Shown here in pieces: positions 7,838 through 15,679 of a stretch of DNA of 64,000 nucleotides. Numbering within the stretch: the stretch's first letter is position 1; each line of letters starts with the position of its first letter. Location of the stretch: assembly GCA_012838135.1 (NCBI GenBank), contig DUPV01000016.1, positions 36,958-100,957 on the forward strand, read 5' to 3'. The DNA comes from Clostridiaceae bacterium. Lineage in GTDB: Bacteria > Bacillota > Clostridia > Saccharofermentanales > DTU023. Below the pieces are notes generated by a model, which searched no databases, was not told the DNA's origin, and worked only from the letters and a program-made list of their open reading frames with translations. The translations under genes and the position numbers were made by a program.

Positions 7838-10426
7838 ATGAATAAAGAAATATTTACTATATCAATGGGAATTACGCTCTTTGCAGATAGCAGGTATCCC
7901 GGTCCTGTATCGCAAACCCCTGAAGATGTAAACCGTTTCCTGGCACCGTTTGTTATGCAAATCTTTAAGAAATATTATCCGGGAGCAAGCGAAGACAAAA
8001 ACAATCATTGGAATTACGATACTCGTTTCACGGTTATTCGGGATTTTGGCATACAGAATACACAGCATTTAGAATTTCGCAATAGAAACACCGGTGAAAT
8101 TATTGATACGGCAAAATATTCGGATATTTGCAATGCAGCCAAAGAGAGCTGGAAAAATGCCGTAATGCAAGCATATCCCGGATACAGCCATGCTGCTTTG
8201 GCAGAAGGAATGGCCAATGCACGCTTTGAATTCTTTCCGCAAAACGGCTTGCTCATTGGCTTTACATTGCTAAAAGGGCTGGTTGAACAAGGCGCGGAAG
8301 ATTTTATGACAGAGCGTGAACGCAATGCAACTCAAGGCTATCCTCAAGGCGTACAAAGAACTTTATATCTGAGATTTGATATTGAAAAACTATCCGGCAG
8401 ATACGGAGCCGATAGTTATCGAATTTTGTTTACTTCCATTCCATCTACATTGTTAGTGGGAGCAATTTTACGGATGGGAGATTCGGCCGATACACTTGCC
8501 GGCAGAGAAAATGTAAATGTAGTAGGAATAACAATGATAGACAGCGGTCAATTAGACATGATCAGGAAAGAACTCTCTGACTCTACTGCGTTTATGGCGG
8601 TTGCTGCCACCCGGCCTTTTTTACTTGCAGAAGGATTGGGTCAGGAACCACTTGTCTTGGATGGAGTCTTTACCGCTTTAGGTGTGGAAGTTCAAAACGA
8701 TAATTTTTCTTGGGCAAAAAATGTATGGGACGGGCTAAAGGAATCCGGTAAAGTAACAGATCCGATCATCCCTTCTGAAAATCCCGAAGCAGACATTTCC
8801 GGCATATTGTCTGTTGAGTACGGCAACGTTCAGGAAATTCCTTTTCCGGCAGAAACCAAGCCCTTTGCAATGCTCGGCACTAATCATTTTGTAGTCACAA
8901 ACGGCAAATCAATCGGTAAGAAGTATGGTGTGATCGATAATAATGGCAGGATTGTATTACCTATTACTCTAAAACACTCAGAAGCAATGTATGGTCCTAT
9001 CAAATTTGAGATGCTGAATGAGAAGGCAATTTTACTTAAAAGTAATGTATTTACTGTTTTCAGCTTGAACGGCAATCCGATCGCAAGCTTTAAAAGAGTG
9101 GTCAGCCTTGGTTCAGAACTACTGGCAGTTTCCAATGGCAATAAATTTGCAATCATGAGAATCGACGGCAGTATGGTAAGCAGTGAAGAATTTGACTTAA
9201 TCCATCCTTTTAACGATGGGATTGCTATTGCCCAAAAAGGGGATACTGTGCTTGGCTATTCAACAGAGGCGACCGTTGTTTTTATACTGAGAGGCATTGA
9301 TGAAATTCGCACGTATTGTAACGGATATGCCGTATTCAGAAGAGGAAAAAAATGGGGAGCTATCGACACTAAGGGGAATATTGCATTGGAGGCAAAGTGG
9401 AGCTGGCTCAGAGATTGTATGTTTGATGCTTTCGTTTTTTCCGAATCTCCTCAACCAAAAATTAATTTAGATAATTTCGGATTGGTAGCTGTTGGTGACC
9501 GTGTCATTTTGCCATGTCAATATAAAAATTTGGAACAAATAGATGCAAATATGTTGAAGCATGGAACCGTGATTTTTTTTCAATATACAGTGGGAAATAC
9601 ACGCTATACTCAATCTTTGTTGACCTTTGCCGTCATCGATTTGCAAGGAAACGAGCTTATTCCCCAGGGATTAGCTGCTATCGGTACAGAGAGCGAAGGG
9701 TTGCGTGCTTATGCAAGGTATTATTCTGATAAACATATAGAATTCGGCTACATGGATAAAGATTGGAAAAGTGTCTTTATCGCATCGATTGTGACTAAGG
9801 TTCCTACCGGAGATGCCTTTAAATTCGGTATTGTCAGTACCAGTTCCTATCTGTTTTCTTACAAAATAGATGATTTGTTTTCACCTTTTTCAAATGGCAA
9901 GGCTTGGGTGAGATTGTCACAAGATGGACGATATTTAAAAGATGGACGCTGGATTAATAAGGCAGGACAAGAAACGACTGCCGGCGAAAAACTAACTCCT
10001 ACAGAAACGGTAATTAGTCCTGACGAAAAGAAAGCTCAAGAGGTCCTTGAGAGACTTAGCAGTTATTTCACACGTTTAGGCGGGGAAGATCCACACAAAA
10101 GTTGCAGACGTGTCATCGGTGATTTATGGGAGATCGAAGCACATGATGGCAAAAAATCCTTCGTTTTCAGCCAGATGGAGTCGGTTAACGGTTTCAGTTG
10201 TGGCTTAATTGCAGTCAAGGCTCTGTCTAACCAAAAGTGGGGCTATGCAGATTATAACGGTAATTTGATTGTGCCCCCGAAATATGATGAGGCTAAACCC
10301 TTTAATAATAATCGTACATGGGCTAGGCTGGGGAAAAATTATTTCATTATTAAGAGAGAAGCAGTTCTTAATAATAGCAAAAATAATGCCGAAAATAATA
10401 GCGAAAGTAATACCGAAGTTTTATAA
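7838..10426 (+). CDS. WG-repeat protein with unrecognised N-terminal domain
   Basis: 862 residues, ATG at 7838 after AAAGGAA. No signal peptide or TM is visible, so it is probably cytoplasmic. About 320 N-terminal residues match nothing I recognise. The rest contains WG-type beta repeats, for example KKYGVIDNNGRIVLP (about 361), KKWGAIDTKGN and QKWGYADYNGNLIVPPKYDE near the C-terminus. WG repeats are often binding surfaces. The protein ends in an Asn/Ser-rich tail. It lies between a small membrane protein and a zinc-ribbon/TPR protein and probably belongs to the kinase cluster. Confidence 0.8.
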   Translation: MNKEIFTISMGITLFADSRYPGPVSQTPEDVNRFLAPFVMQIFKKYYPGASEDKNNHWNYDTRFTVIRDFGIQNTQHLEFRNRNTGEIIDTAKYSDICNAAKESWKNAVMQAYPGYSHAALAEGMANARFEFFPQNGLLIGFTLLKGLVEQGAEDFMTERERNATQGYPQGVQRTLYLRFDIEKLSGRYGADSYRILFTSIPSTLLVGAILRMGDSADTLAGRENVNVVGITMIDSGQLDMIRKELSDSTAFMAVAATRPFLLAEGLGQEPLVLDGVFTALGVEVQNDNFSWAKNVWDGLKESGKVTDPIIPSENPEADISGILSVEYGNVQEIPFPAETKPFAMLGTNHFVVTNGKSIGKKYGVIDNNGRIVLPITLKHSEAMYGPIKFEMLNEKAILLKSNVFTVFSLNGNPIASFKRVVSLGSELLAVSNGNKFAIMRIDGSMVSSEEFDLIHPFNDGIAIAQKGDTVLGYSTEATVVFILRGIDEIRTYCNGYAVFRRGKKWGAIDTKGNIALEAKWSWLRDCMFDAFVFSESPQPKINLDNFGLVAVGDRVILPCQYKNLEQIDANMLKHGTVIFFQYTVGNTRYTQSLLTFAVIDLQGNELIPQGLAAIGTESEGLRAYARYYSDKHIEFGYMDKDWKSVFIASIVTKVPTGDAFKFGIVSTSSYLFSYKIDDLFSPFSNGKAWVRLSQDGRYLKDGRWINKAGQETTAGEKLTPTETVISPDEKKAQEVLERLSSYFTRLGGEDPHKSCRRVIGDLWEIEAHDGKKSFVFSQMESVNGFSCGLIAVKALSNQKWGYADYNGNLIVPPKYDEAKPFNNNRTWARLGKNYFIIKREAVLNNSKNNAENNSESNTEVL

Positions 10427-10490
10427 TAATCTATAGACTATAAAAATGAATAAGTTCACAGAAGATCAAGATGAAGAAGGAGAATTTGAT

Positions 10491-12503
10491 ATGATTTGCA
10501 AAAATTGCGGGACACAAGTGCCGGAAGGTCAAAAGTTTTGCCACATCTGTGGTAATGCCATAATAGTAAATCCTCCCGAAGTTGAAGTAACTTATAATAT
10601 AGAAGGAAGCACATCTACACCTGTTGAGCAGTCGGATCAAGATCCTGTTTATCCGCCGCCAGTTGAATCAGCCGAGCAAGTTCCGGGCTCACCTGATATA
10701 ACAGCAGCAGATGTATTTCCGCCTTTAGAGCAGTCAGATCAAGGTTCCGTTTATCCGCCGCCGGTTAAATCTGCCAAACAAGTTTCGGGATCACCTGATA
10801 TAACAGCAACAGGGGTATTTCCGCCTTTAGAGCAGTCAGATCAAGGTTCCGTTTATCCGCCGCCGGTCGAATCTGCCGAACAAGTTCCGGGCTCACCTGA
10901 TATAACAGCAGCAGATGTGTTTCCGCCTGTTGAACAGTCAGATCAAGGATTTATTTATCCGCCGCCGGTCGAATTTGCCGAACAAGTTCCGGGCTCACCT
11001 GATATAACAGCAGCAGGAGCATTTCCGCCTTTAGAGCAGTCAGATCAAGGTTCCGTTCAAGGTCCCGTTTATCCGCCGCAATTTGAATTCACTGAGCAAG
11101 TTCCGGAATTACCGAAGAAAAAACATAAAAACAAAAAACTATTTATCATTATCGCCAGTACGACTTTAGCTCTGATTATAATTGCGGCAATTCTGATTGT
11201 TCCTTTAATTATTAATAAAACAAATCAAAAAAAATACGACAATGCGATGGCGTTATTAAATGCCGGTAATTATACTCAAGCTGAAGAGCAATTTACGGAA
11301 CTTGGAGATTTTGGAGATGCTCAAGCTAAAGTCAAATACTGTCAAAACAAAGAAAAATATGACAATGCGATGGCGCTATTGGATGCAGGCAAATATACTC
11401 AAGCTGAAGAGCAATTTACTGAACTTGGAGATTTTGAAGATGCTCAAGCAAAAGCTGCATACTGTCAAAACAAAGAAAAATATGACGATGCGGTGGCGCT
11501 ATTGGATGCAGGTAATTATACTCAGGCTGAAGAGCAATTCACGAAACTTGGAGATTTTGAGGATGCTCAAGCAAAAGCTGCATACTGTCAAAACAAAGAA
11601 AAATATGACAGTGCGGTTGCACTGTTAGATGACGGAAACTATGCTGAAGCCAAGGAGAAATTCGTTGAACTTGGAGATTTTGAAGATGCTACGATTCAAG
11701 TAAAAAATTGCGAAAATATAATTGATTATGAAAAAGCTGAGGAATTACTGACGCAAGAAAAATATAGTGATGCGTCTACAGCATTTGAAAAATTGGGCGA
11801 TTTTCGCGATTCAAGTGACAAAGTAGAATACTGTGAGAATTGGTTGGATTATTTAAAAGCTGAAGAATTATTTGCAGCCGGTGATTATGCAGCAGCAAAA
11901 GTTCTGTATGGAGATTTACCGCAAGATTCTTTCAATGATGCGACAGAAAAACATTCGAAATGTGTTAATAAAGAAAAATATAAAGATGCGGAAACACTTT
12001 ATACAGAAGGATCTTATTATGACGCTTATCTGGCTTTTAAAGCATTGGGTTCTTTTGAAGACGCAGAACAACGCAAGTCCGAATGCATACAGCCTTTTCC
12101 CAACACCGGAGAACAGTATCACAATCCAAATTATTCGGGCAGTAGTATCTCATTATTGATTCTACCTCCGGCTAGTGATCAAAGCCGGAATTACATAAAA
12201 ATCTACACACAGGATGACGTATTGGTCAGCACTATTGCCATTGATCAAGGTGCATCGGCGGAAGTATTTTTACCAGAGGGCAGTTATCGAATCAAAAATG
12301 CTTATGGAACCGGTGCTTGGTTCGGGGAAGACGACATGTTCGGTGATGAAGGAATCTATTTGATTTTACTTAACAGCGAGAATAATAATGATTTGTTTAG
12401 CTTAGAGGCGTATAAATCATATACTCTTTATTTACGCTCTGCAGATGATGGTATGCCCGGGGATCCGGTAGATTCGAAAAATGAAAATAGAGATAATTTT
12501 TAA
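10491..12503 (+). CDS. Zinc-ribbon, Pro-rich repeat, TM and TPR-like repeat protein
   Basis: 670 residues. ATG at 10491 is preferred over 10446 because AAGGAGA lies at 10476-10482 and the protein then opens with the zinc ribbon (MICKNCG...CHICG). Order: zinc ribbon (1-24); five Pro-rich repeats of 34 residues (about 44-205); a TM at about 217-242; seven 41-residue TPR-like repeats of the type KYDxAxxLLxxGxYxxAxxxF; then a C-terminal beta-rich domain. The repeats are probably extracellular. The first four TPR-like units are near-identical, suggesting recent expansion. Probably an assembly or cell-surface partner of the cluster; function unknown. Confidence 0.8.
   Translation: MICKNCGTQVPEGQKFCHICGNAIIVNPPEVEVTYNIEGSTSTPVEQSDQDPVYPPPVESAEQVPGSPDITAADVFPPLEQSDQGSVYPPPVKSAKQVSGSPDITATGVFPPLEQSDQGSVYPPPVESAEQVPGSPDITAADVFPPVEQSDQGFIYPPPVEFAEQVPGSPDITAAGAFPPLEQSDQGSVQGPVYPPQFEFTEQVPELPKKKHKNKKLFIIIASTTLALIIIAAILIVPLIINKTNQKKYDNAMALLNAGNYTQAEEQFTELGDFGDAQAKVKYCQNKEKYDNAMALLDAGKYTQAEEQFTELGDFEDAQAKAAYCQNKEKYDDAVALLDAGNYTQAEEQFTKLGDFEDAQAKAAYCQNKEKYDSAVALLDDGNYAEAKEKFVELGDFEDATIQVKNCENIIDYEKAEELLTQEKYSDASTAFEKLGDFRDSSDKVEYCENWLDYLKAEELFAAGDYAAAKVLYGDLPQDSFNDATEKHSKCVNKEKYKDAETLYTEGSYYDAYLAFKALGSFEDAEQRKSECIQPFPNTGEQYHNPNYSGSSISLLILPPASDQSRNYIKIYTQDDVLVSTIAIDQGASAEVFLPEGSYRIKNAYGTGAWFGEDDMFGDEGIYLILLNSENNNDLFSLEAYKSYTLYLRSADDGMPGDPVDSKNENRDNF
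10620..11110 (+). repeat. Five 102-nt tandem repeats encoding a Pro-rich linker
   Basis: Units begin at 10620, 10722, 10824, 10926 and 11028, exactly 102 nt apart. Each encodes a variant of P-[VL]-EQSDQG-x-x-YPPPVE followed by EQVPGSPDITA. The last unit is altered by a short insertion. Such a tract is likely to change copy number. Confidence 0.9.
11232..12095 (+). repeat. Tandem 123-nt TPR-like repeats
   Basis: Near-identical units start at 11232, 11355, 11478 and 11601 with a strict 123-nt period (41 residues), followed by three more diverged units. The repeat core is AxALLxAGxYxxAEEQFxxLGDFxDAQ. Confidence 0.9.
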
Positions 12504-12563
12504 TTCGGTCTATGCTTAATATTTCTGTTGGAAAGTGTAAAGAAGAACAGAAACATTAACAAA

Positions 12564-12605
12564 AAGAATCACGATTTACGCTCGGTGTTTCTGGCAGAAA
12601 CTGCA
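12564..12605 (-). pseudogene. Remnant duplicate of the cysE 3' end
   Basis: Read on the minus strand this stretch encodes AVSARNTERKS then a stop, closely matching the true CysE C-terminus (GVSARNIEHK). The flanking bases also align (AAAAAGAAT then TTTCTGGC(A/G)GAAACT), with an offset of about 66 bases from the real cysE end. It looks like a partial duplication or the debris of a longer or second cysE copy. Confidence 0.5.
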
Positions 12606-12637
12606 AAAATACAGAGAACACCTTTCAAAAAGAATTC

Positions 12638-13156
12638 TTATTTGTGTTCAATATTTCTGGCGGAAACTCCTACTGCAGTTGCACCCGGTGGAACATCCTT
12701 CAAGACAACGGCCCCTGCTCCGACTTTTGCTCCATCTCCAATCGTGATCGGACCGAGCATAGTTGATCCTGTTCCCAACAGACAGTTATTCCCGACCGTC
12801 GGATGACGTTTGGCATCTTTTTGTTTACCTGTTCCTCCCAAAGTCACACCGTGAAACATTGTAACATTATCGCCGATTACGGCAGTTTCGCCGATTACTA
12901 CACCCATACCGTGATCGATAAACAAATTTTTACCGATAGTTGCACCGGGATGAATTTCTATACCGGTCTTACGTCTGGCTCGATTAGAAATCCAACGAGC
13001 TAAAGTAGTATGACCTCTTTTATATAATTTATGGGCAAAGCGATGAGTACGAAGTGCTCTGACCATAGGATACATAAACATTGCTTCAAATAATGATTTG
13101 CATGCAGGATCCTGATCCAAAATATAACGTGCGATTTCTATCCAGTTTTTGAACAT
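12638..13156 (-). CDS. cysE: Serine O-acetyltransferase
   Basis: 172 residues. It makes O-acetylserine from serine and acetyl-CoA, the first step of cysteine synthesis. The left-handed beta-helix hexapeptide repeats are clear (IEIHPGATIGKNLFIDHG, then VVIGETAVIGDNV), with the catalytic-region motifs DHG and HGVTLGGTG and a GAGAVV segment. It is the short type lacking most of the N-terminal helical domain of E. coli CysE, as is common in Firmicutes. Its ATG overlaps the cysK stop by one base (TAATG), so the two are translationally coupled. Confidence 0.93.
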   Translation of the reverse strand: MFKNWIEIARYILDQDPACKSLFEAMFMYPMVRALRTHRFAHKLYKRGHTTLARWISNRARRKTGIEIHPGATIGKNLFIDHGMGVVIGETAVIGDNVTMFHGVTLGGTGKQKDAKRHPTVGNNCLLGTGSTMLGPITIGDGAKVGAGAVVLKDVPPGATAVGVSARNIEHK

Positions 13157-14052
13157 TAATATTCCTCAAATAAAGCTGTAGATAAATATCTTTCAGCAGT
13201 ATCAGGCAATACGGTAACTATCTTGCCTGTAATCTGTTCTGCCATTTTTAAAGCTGCACATACATTGGCACCGGAAGAAATTCCGACTAACAAGCCCGCT
13301 TCCCGACTAAGTTTTTTACTCATTGCAATTGCTTCATCACCGGTAACGGTAATTGTCTTGTCAATCAAGGACAAATCTAAGTTTTGCGGGATGAAATTTG
13401 CACCAATACCCTGAATATTATGTGAACCGGAATGTCCCTCGGTAATAAGGGGAGATTCAGCCGGTTCCATTGCCCAGATTTTGATGTCCGTATTATGTTT
13501 TTTCAAAGCTTTACCCACTCCGGTAATAGTACCACCGGTGCCGATACCTGCGACAAATCCGGCGATATCCGGTAAAGCATTAATAATCTCTATACCGGTT
13601 GTTTTTTCATGTGCCAAAGGATTATTCGGATTATTAAATTGATTCGGCATGAAATAACCTTTAGCGGCGACGAGTTCAGCAGCCTTTTTTTCTGCTCCGG
13701 CCATGCCTTCTGCCCCGGGTGTCAGGAGCAGTTCAGCACCGTAAGCTTTAATTAAATTGCGTCTTTCGACACTCATTGTATCCGGCATAACCAGGATGAC
13801 TTTAAGCCCTAATTGCGAACCGAGCATTGCCAATGCAATTCCCATATTACCTGAAGTCGGTTCAATTACGGTCATACCGGGTTTCAGGTCGCCTGAATCA
13901 ATTGCAGATTTTAGCATATAGTATGCAGGTCTGTCTTTGATACTGCCGGCAGGATTTGTCTTTTCTAATTTGACATAGATTCTGTCAAAGCCCAGACGAT
14001 TTAAATCTATTAATGGTGAATTACCAATTGTATTCAGTAAATTGTAATTCAT
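13156..14052 (-). CDS. cysK: Cysteine synthase (O-acetylserine sulfhydrylase)
   Basis: 298 residues; a PLP enzyme joining O-acetylserine and sulfide to give cysteine. The PLP lysine lies in NPAGSIKDRPA, the substrate loop is EPTSGNMGIAL, and the phosphate-binding glycine loop is GIGTGGTITG. Length and order match the family. ATG at 14052 is preceded by GAGG on the minus strand. First gene of the cysK-cysE operon; a palindrome overlaps its putative -10 box. Confidence 0.95.
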   Translation of the reverse strand: MNYNLLNTIGNSPLIDLNRLGFDRIYVKLEKTNPAGSIKDRPAYYMLKSAIDSGDLKPGMTVIEPTSGNMGIALAMLGSQLGLKVILVMPDTMSVERRNLIKAYGAELLLTPGAEGMAGAEKKAAELVAAKGYFMPNQFNNPNNPLAHEKTTGIEIINALPDIAGFVAGIGTGGTITGVGKALKKHNTDIKIWAMEPAESPLITEGHSGSHNIQGIGANFIPQNLDLSLIDKTITVTGDEAIAMSKKLSREAGLLVGISSGANVCAALKMAEQITGKIVTVLPDTAERYLSTALFEEY

Positions 14053-14075
14053 AATATAACCTCTATTTTGTAAAT

Positions 14076-14090
14076 ATACATTTAATGTAT
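14076..14090. promoter_or_regulatory. Candidate operator for cysK-cysE
   Basis: ATACATTTAATGTAT is a 15-base palindrome, perfect apart from the centre. It covers the putative cysK -10 box, where a repressor would block transcription. Firmicutes cysteine genes are commonly controlled by Rrf2-family CymR, but I cannot assign the regulator from this site. Confidence 0.4.
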
Positions 14091-14107
14091 CTTTAGATCT
14101 CGGTCAA
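14079..14107 (-). promoter_or_regulatory. Putative cysK promoter
   Basis: On the minus strand TTGACC (14102-14107) and TAAATG (14079-14084) are 17 bases apart, upstream of cysK. The -10 box is weak. Proposed from sequence alone. Confidence 0.4.
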
Positions 14108-14265
14108 ATGATGTTAACATAAATAACAAATATTTACACCTTGCGTTTGGTACAGAAATATTTTCATTAATTCTCAGTTTAATTGAAACGGAGATTTAAA
14201 TTAGTTGAAATTTAATTTCAGTTTAACTTGTAATGAGCAATTCTCTGAAATTTTTACAAGGTCAA

Positions 14266-14295
14266 TTGACTTTACAATTCATTAAATGCTATCAT
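14266..14295 (+). promoter_or_regulatory. Promoter of the rplU operon
   Basis: TTGACT (14266-14271) and TATCAT (14290-14295) are separated by 18 bases, giving a transcript with a leader of about 75 bases before rplU. Confidence 0.55.
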
Positions 14296-14299
14296 ACTT

Positions 14300-14377
14300 C
14301 GGCGACCACTCTGATCGGGTGTTATTAAAGCATGATTGCTACCTGGATTAGGTGAGACTGTTTACAGGGAGGAAAAA
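14300..14377 (+). ncRNA. Putative L21 leader (ribosomal protein autoregulatory RNA)
   Basis: The leader between the promoter and rplU contains a small hairpin (CACTC-TGATC-GGGTG) and a second ACCT/AGGT stem just before the AGGGAGG ribosome binding site. Firmicutes rplU operons often carry an L21 leader in this position. The match is by position and fold only. Confidence 0.45.
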
Positions 14378-14686
14378 ATGTACGCTATTATTAAAACAGG
14401 CGGTAAGCAATACAAAGTTGCAGAAGATGATGTGATTTACATCGAAAAATTAGAAGGTGAAGCAGGTGATGAAATCGTTTTTGACGAAGTTCTTGCACTT
14501 TCTAAAGATGATGATTTTGAAGCAGGTTCACCATTAGTGAAAGGTGCTACTGTCAAAGGTGAAATTGTCAAACAGGGTAAAGGCAAGAAAATTACGATAT
14601 TCAAATATCGAGCCAAGAAAACCTATCGTCGTAAAATGGGACATCGTCAGCCTTATACTTGTGTAAAAATTACAAGCATAGCATAA
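14378..14686 (+). CDS. rplU: 50S ribosomal protein L21
   Basis: 102 residues starting MYAIIKTGGKQYKV at the ATG at 14378 with AGGGAGG at 14366-14372. An upstream in-frame start at 14336 would give a non-homologous extension inside the leader. The family signatures KTGGKQYKV and the C-terminal YRRKMGHRQPYT are intact. First gene of rplU-prp-rpmA. Confidence 0.96.
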   Translation: MYAIIKTGGKQYKVAEDDVIYIEKLEGEAGDEIVFDEVLALSKDDDFEAGSPLVKGATVKGEIVKQGKGKKITIFKYRAKKTYRRKMGHRQPYTCVKITSIA

Positions 14687-14699
14687 AAAGAGGCAATAA

Positions 14700-15050
14700 G
14701 TGATACAAGCAAAGTTTGTCTTAGATCAGGAAAAAAGAATTGAATCTTTTTATCTAACGGGACATGCTGAATATGCTGAATCGGGTAAAGACATTTACTG
14801 TAGTGCGGTATCGGCGATTACACAAACTGTAATCGGAACATTGACCGAAATCATAGAAGCAGGTCGGGATTTTGTTTATCTGAATCAAACAGGTGTAATT
14901 GAATGCCGAATTCTGAACTATAACAATTTATCGCAAGATAAAAAAATAGCTGCACAAAGTTTGATGTTGTCAGCATATATAGGGCTTAAACAAATTGAAA
15001 TGATTGACGGACAAGAGTATTTGTCCATTGAGAAAGTAGAGGAATACTAA
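14700..15050 (+). CDS. prp: Ribosomal-processing cysteine protease Prp
   Basis: 116 residues, GTG start after AAAGAGG. Prp removes the N-terminal extension of L27 and is known from Firmicutes lacking a mature-length L27. The catalytic pair is visible as His22 (GHAEYAESG) and Cys34 (IYCSAVSA), the same numbering reported for the S. aureus enzyme. It lies between rplU and rpmA as usual; its stop overlaps the rpmA start (TAATG). Confidence 0.93.
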   Translation: MIQAKFVLDQEKRIESFYLTGHAEYAESGKDIYCSAVSAITQTVIGTLTEIIEAGRDFVYLNQTGVIECRILNYNNLSQDKKIAAQSLMLSAYIGLKQIEMIDGQEYLSIEKVEEY

Positions 15051-15334
15051 TGATTAAGATTAATTTACAATTATTAGCTAGCAAAAAGGGTGTAGGCAGC
15101 ACAAAAAACGGTCGTGATTCACAATCCAAGCGTTTGGGCGCGAAACTTGGTGATGGTCAATATTGTTTAGCCGGTAATATCATCTATCGCCAGCGTGGTA
15201 CTAAAATTCACCCGGGACTAAATGTTGGAAAAGGTAAAGATGATACCTTATTTTCAATCATTGACGGTCAAGTTCGTTACGAAAGATTGGGTCGTAAACG
15301 TACTCAAGTCAGTGTTTATCCAATCGCTGAATAA
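15050..15334 (+). CDS. rpmA: 50S ribosomal protein L27 with Prp-cleaved N-terminal extension
   Basis: 94 residues. The N-terminus [10 protein letters not shown] then [14 protein letters not shown] carries the Firmicutes extension. Prp should cut after Ala10 to expose the SKKG end that reaches the peptidyl transferase centre. The usual site is LQFFA; here it is LQLLA, a mild variant. The rest ([21 protein letters not shown]) is typical L27. Start codon overlaps the prp stop by one base. Confidence 0.95.
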   Translation: MIKINLQLLASKKGVGSTKNGRDSQSKRLGAKLGDGQYCLAGNIIYRQRGTKIHPGLNVGKGKDDTLFSIIDGQVRYERLGRKRTQVSVYPIAE

Positions 15335-15679
15335 TTTGACTTCGAATTACTTGTTTACTTTAAGGTAAACTTGCTGATTTATTTAGTTGCAGCAAATTTA
15401 TTCGTTTTCAGTTTAGATTAAATTGTTTGCTTCAGTTTACGATAAGATTGTTTGCGTAGTTTAAAGTGAGTTTGTGCAATTTTATTCAGATTAGGAAGTT
15501 AGTTCGTTTTGATAATTAATAAAATTTTAATCAAGCCCGGCTTATTAGTCGGGTTTTTTGATTTTGTTTTATGATTTTAAACTTGAGATTTTGTTGAAAT
15601 TAAACAGTTTAATAATTAATTGTTGCTGATTATTATCGTGAATGTTTAGCTCGATTACTCAGTTAGAAAGCAGGTCGTT
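15335..15679. other. Intergenic region rpmA-obg
   Basis: 345 bases without a convincing gene. It holds a small hairpin (GTTTAC-N6-GTAAAC near 15352), imperfect AT-rich repeats around 15410-15470 (AAATTGTTTGC / AAGATTGTTTGC) and the terminator at 15536. Confidence 0.6.
15536..15559 (+). terminator. Rho-independent terminator of rplU-prp-rpmA
   Basis: CCCGGC (15536-15541), loop TTATTA, GTCGGG (15548-15553), then six T. The six-pair stem contains one G-T pair. Confidence 0.75.

Noticed and set aside
10620..11110. CRISPR-like array
   Set aside because: The 102-nt direct repeats are coding, have no spacers, and keep the reading frame.
11260..11628. Plus-strand 122-codon frame inside the TPR-like repeats
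   Set aside because: A second frame opened by the 123-nt repeats; it lies wholly inside a recognisable gene and has repeat-derived sequence.
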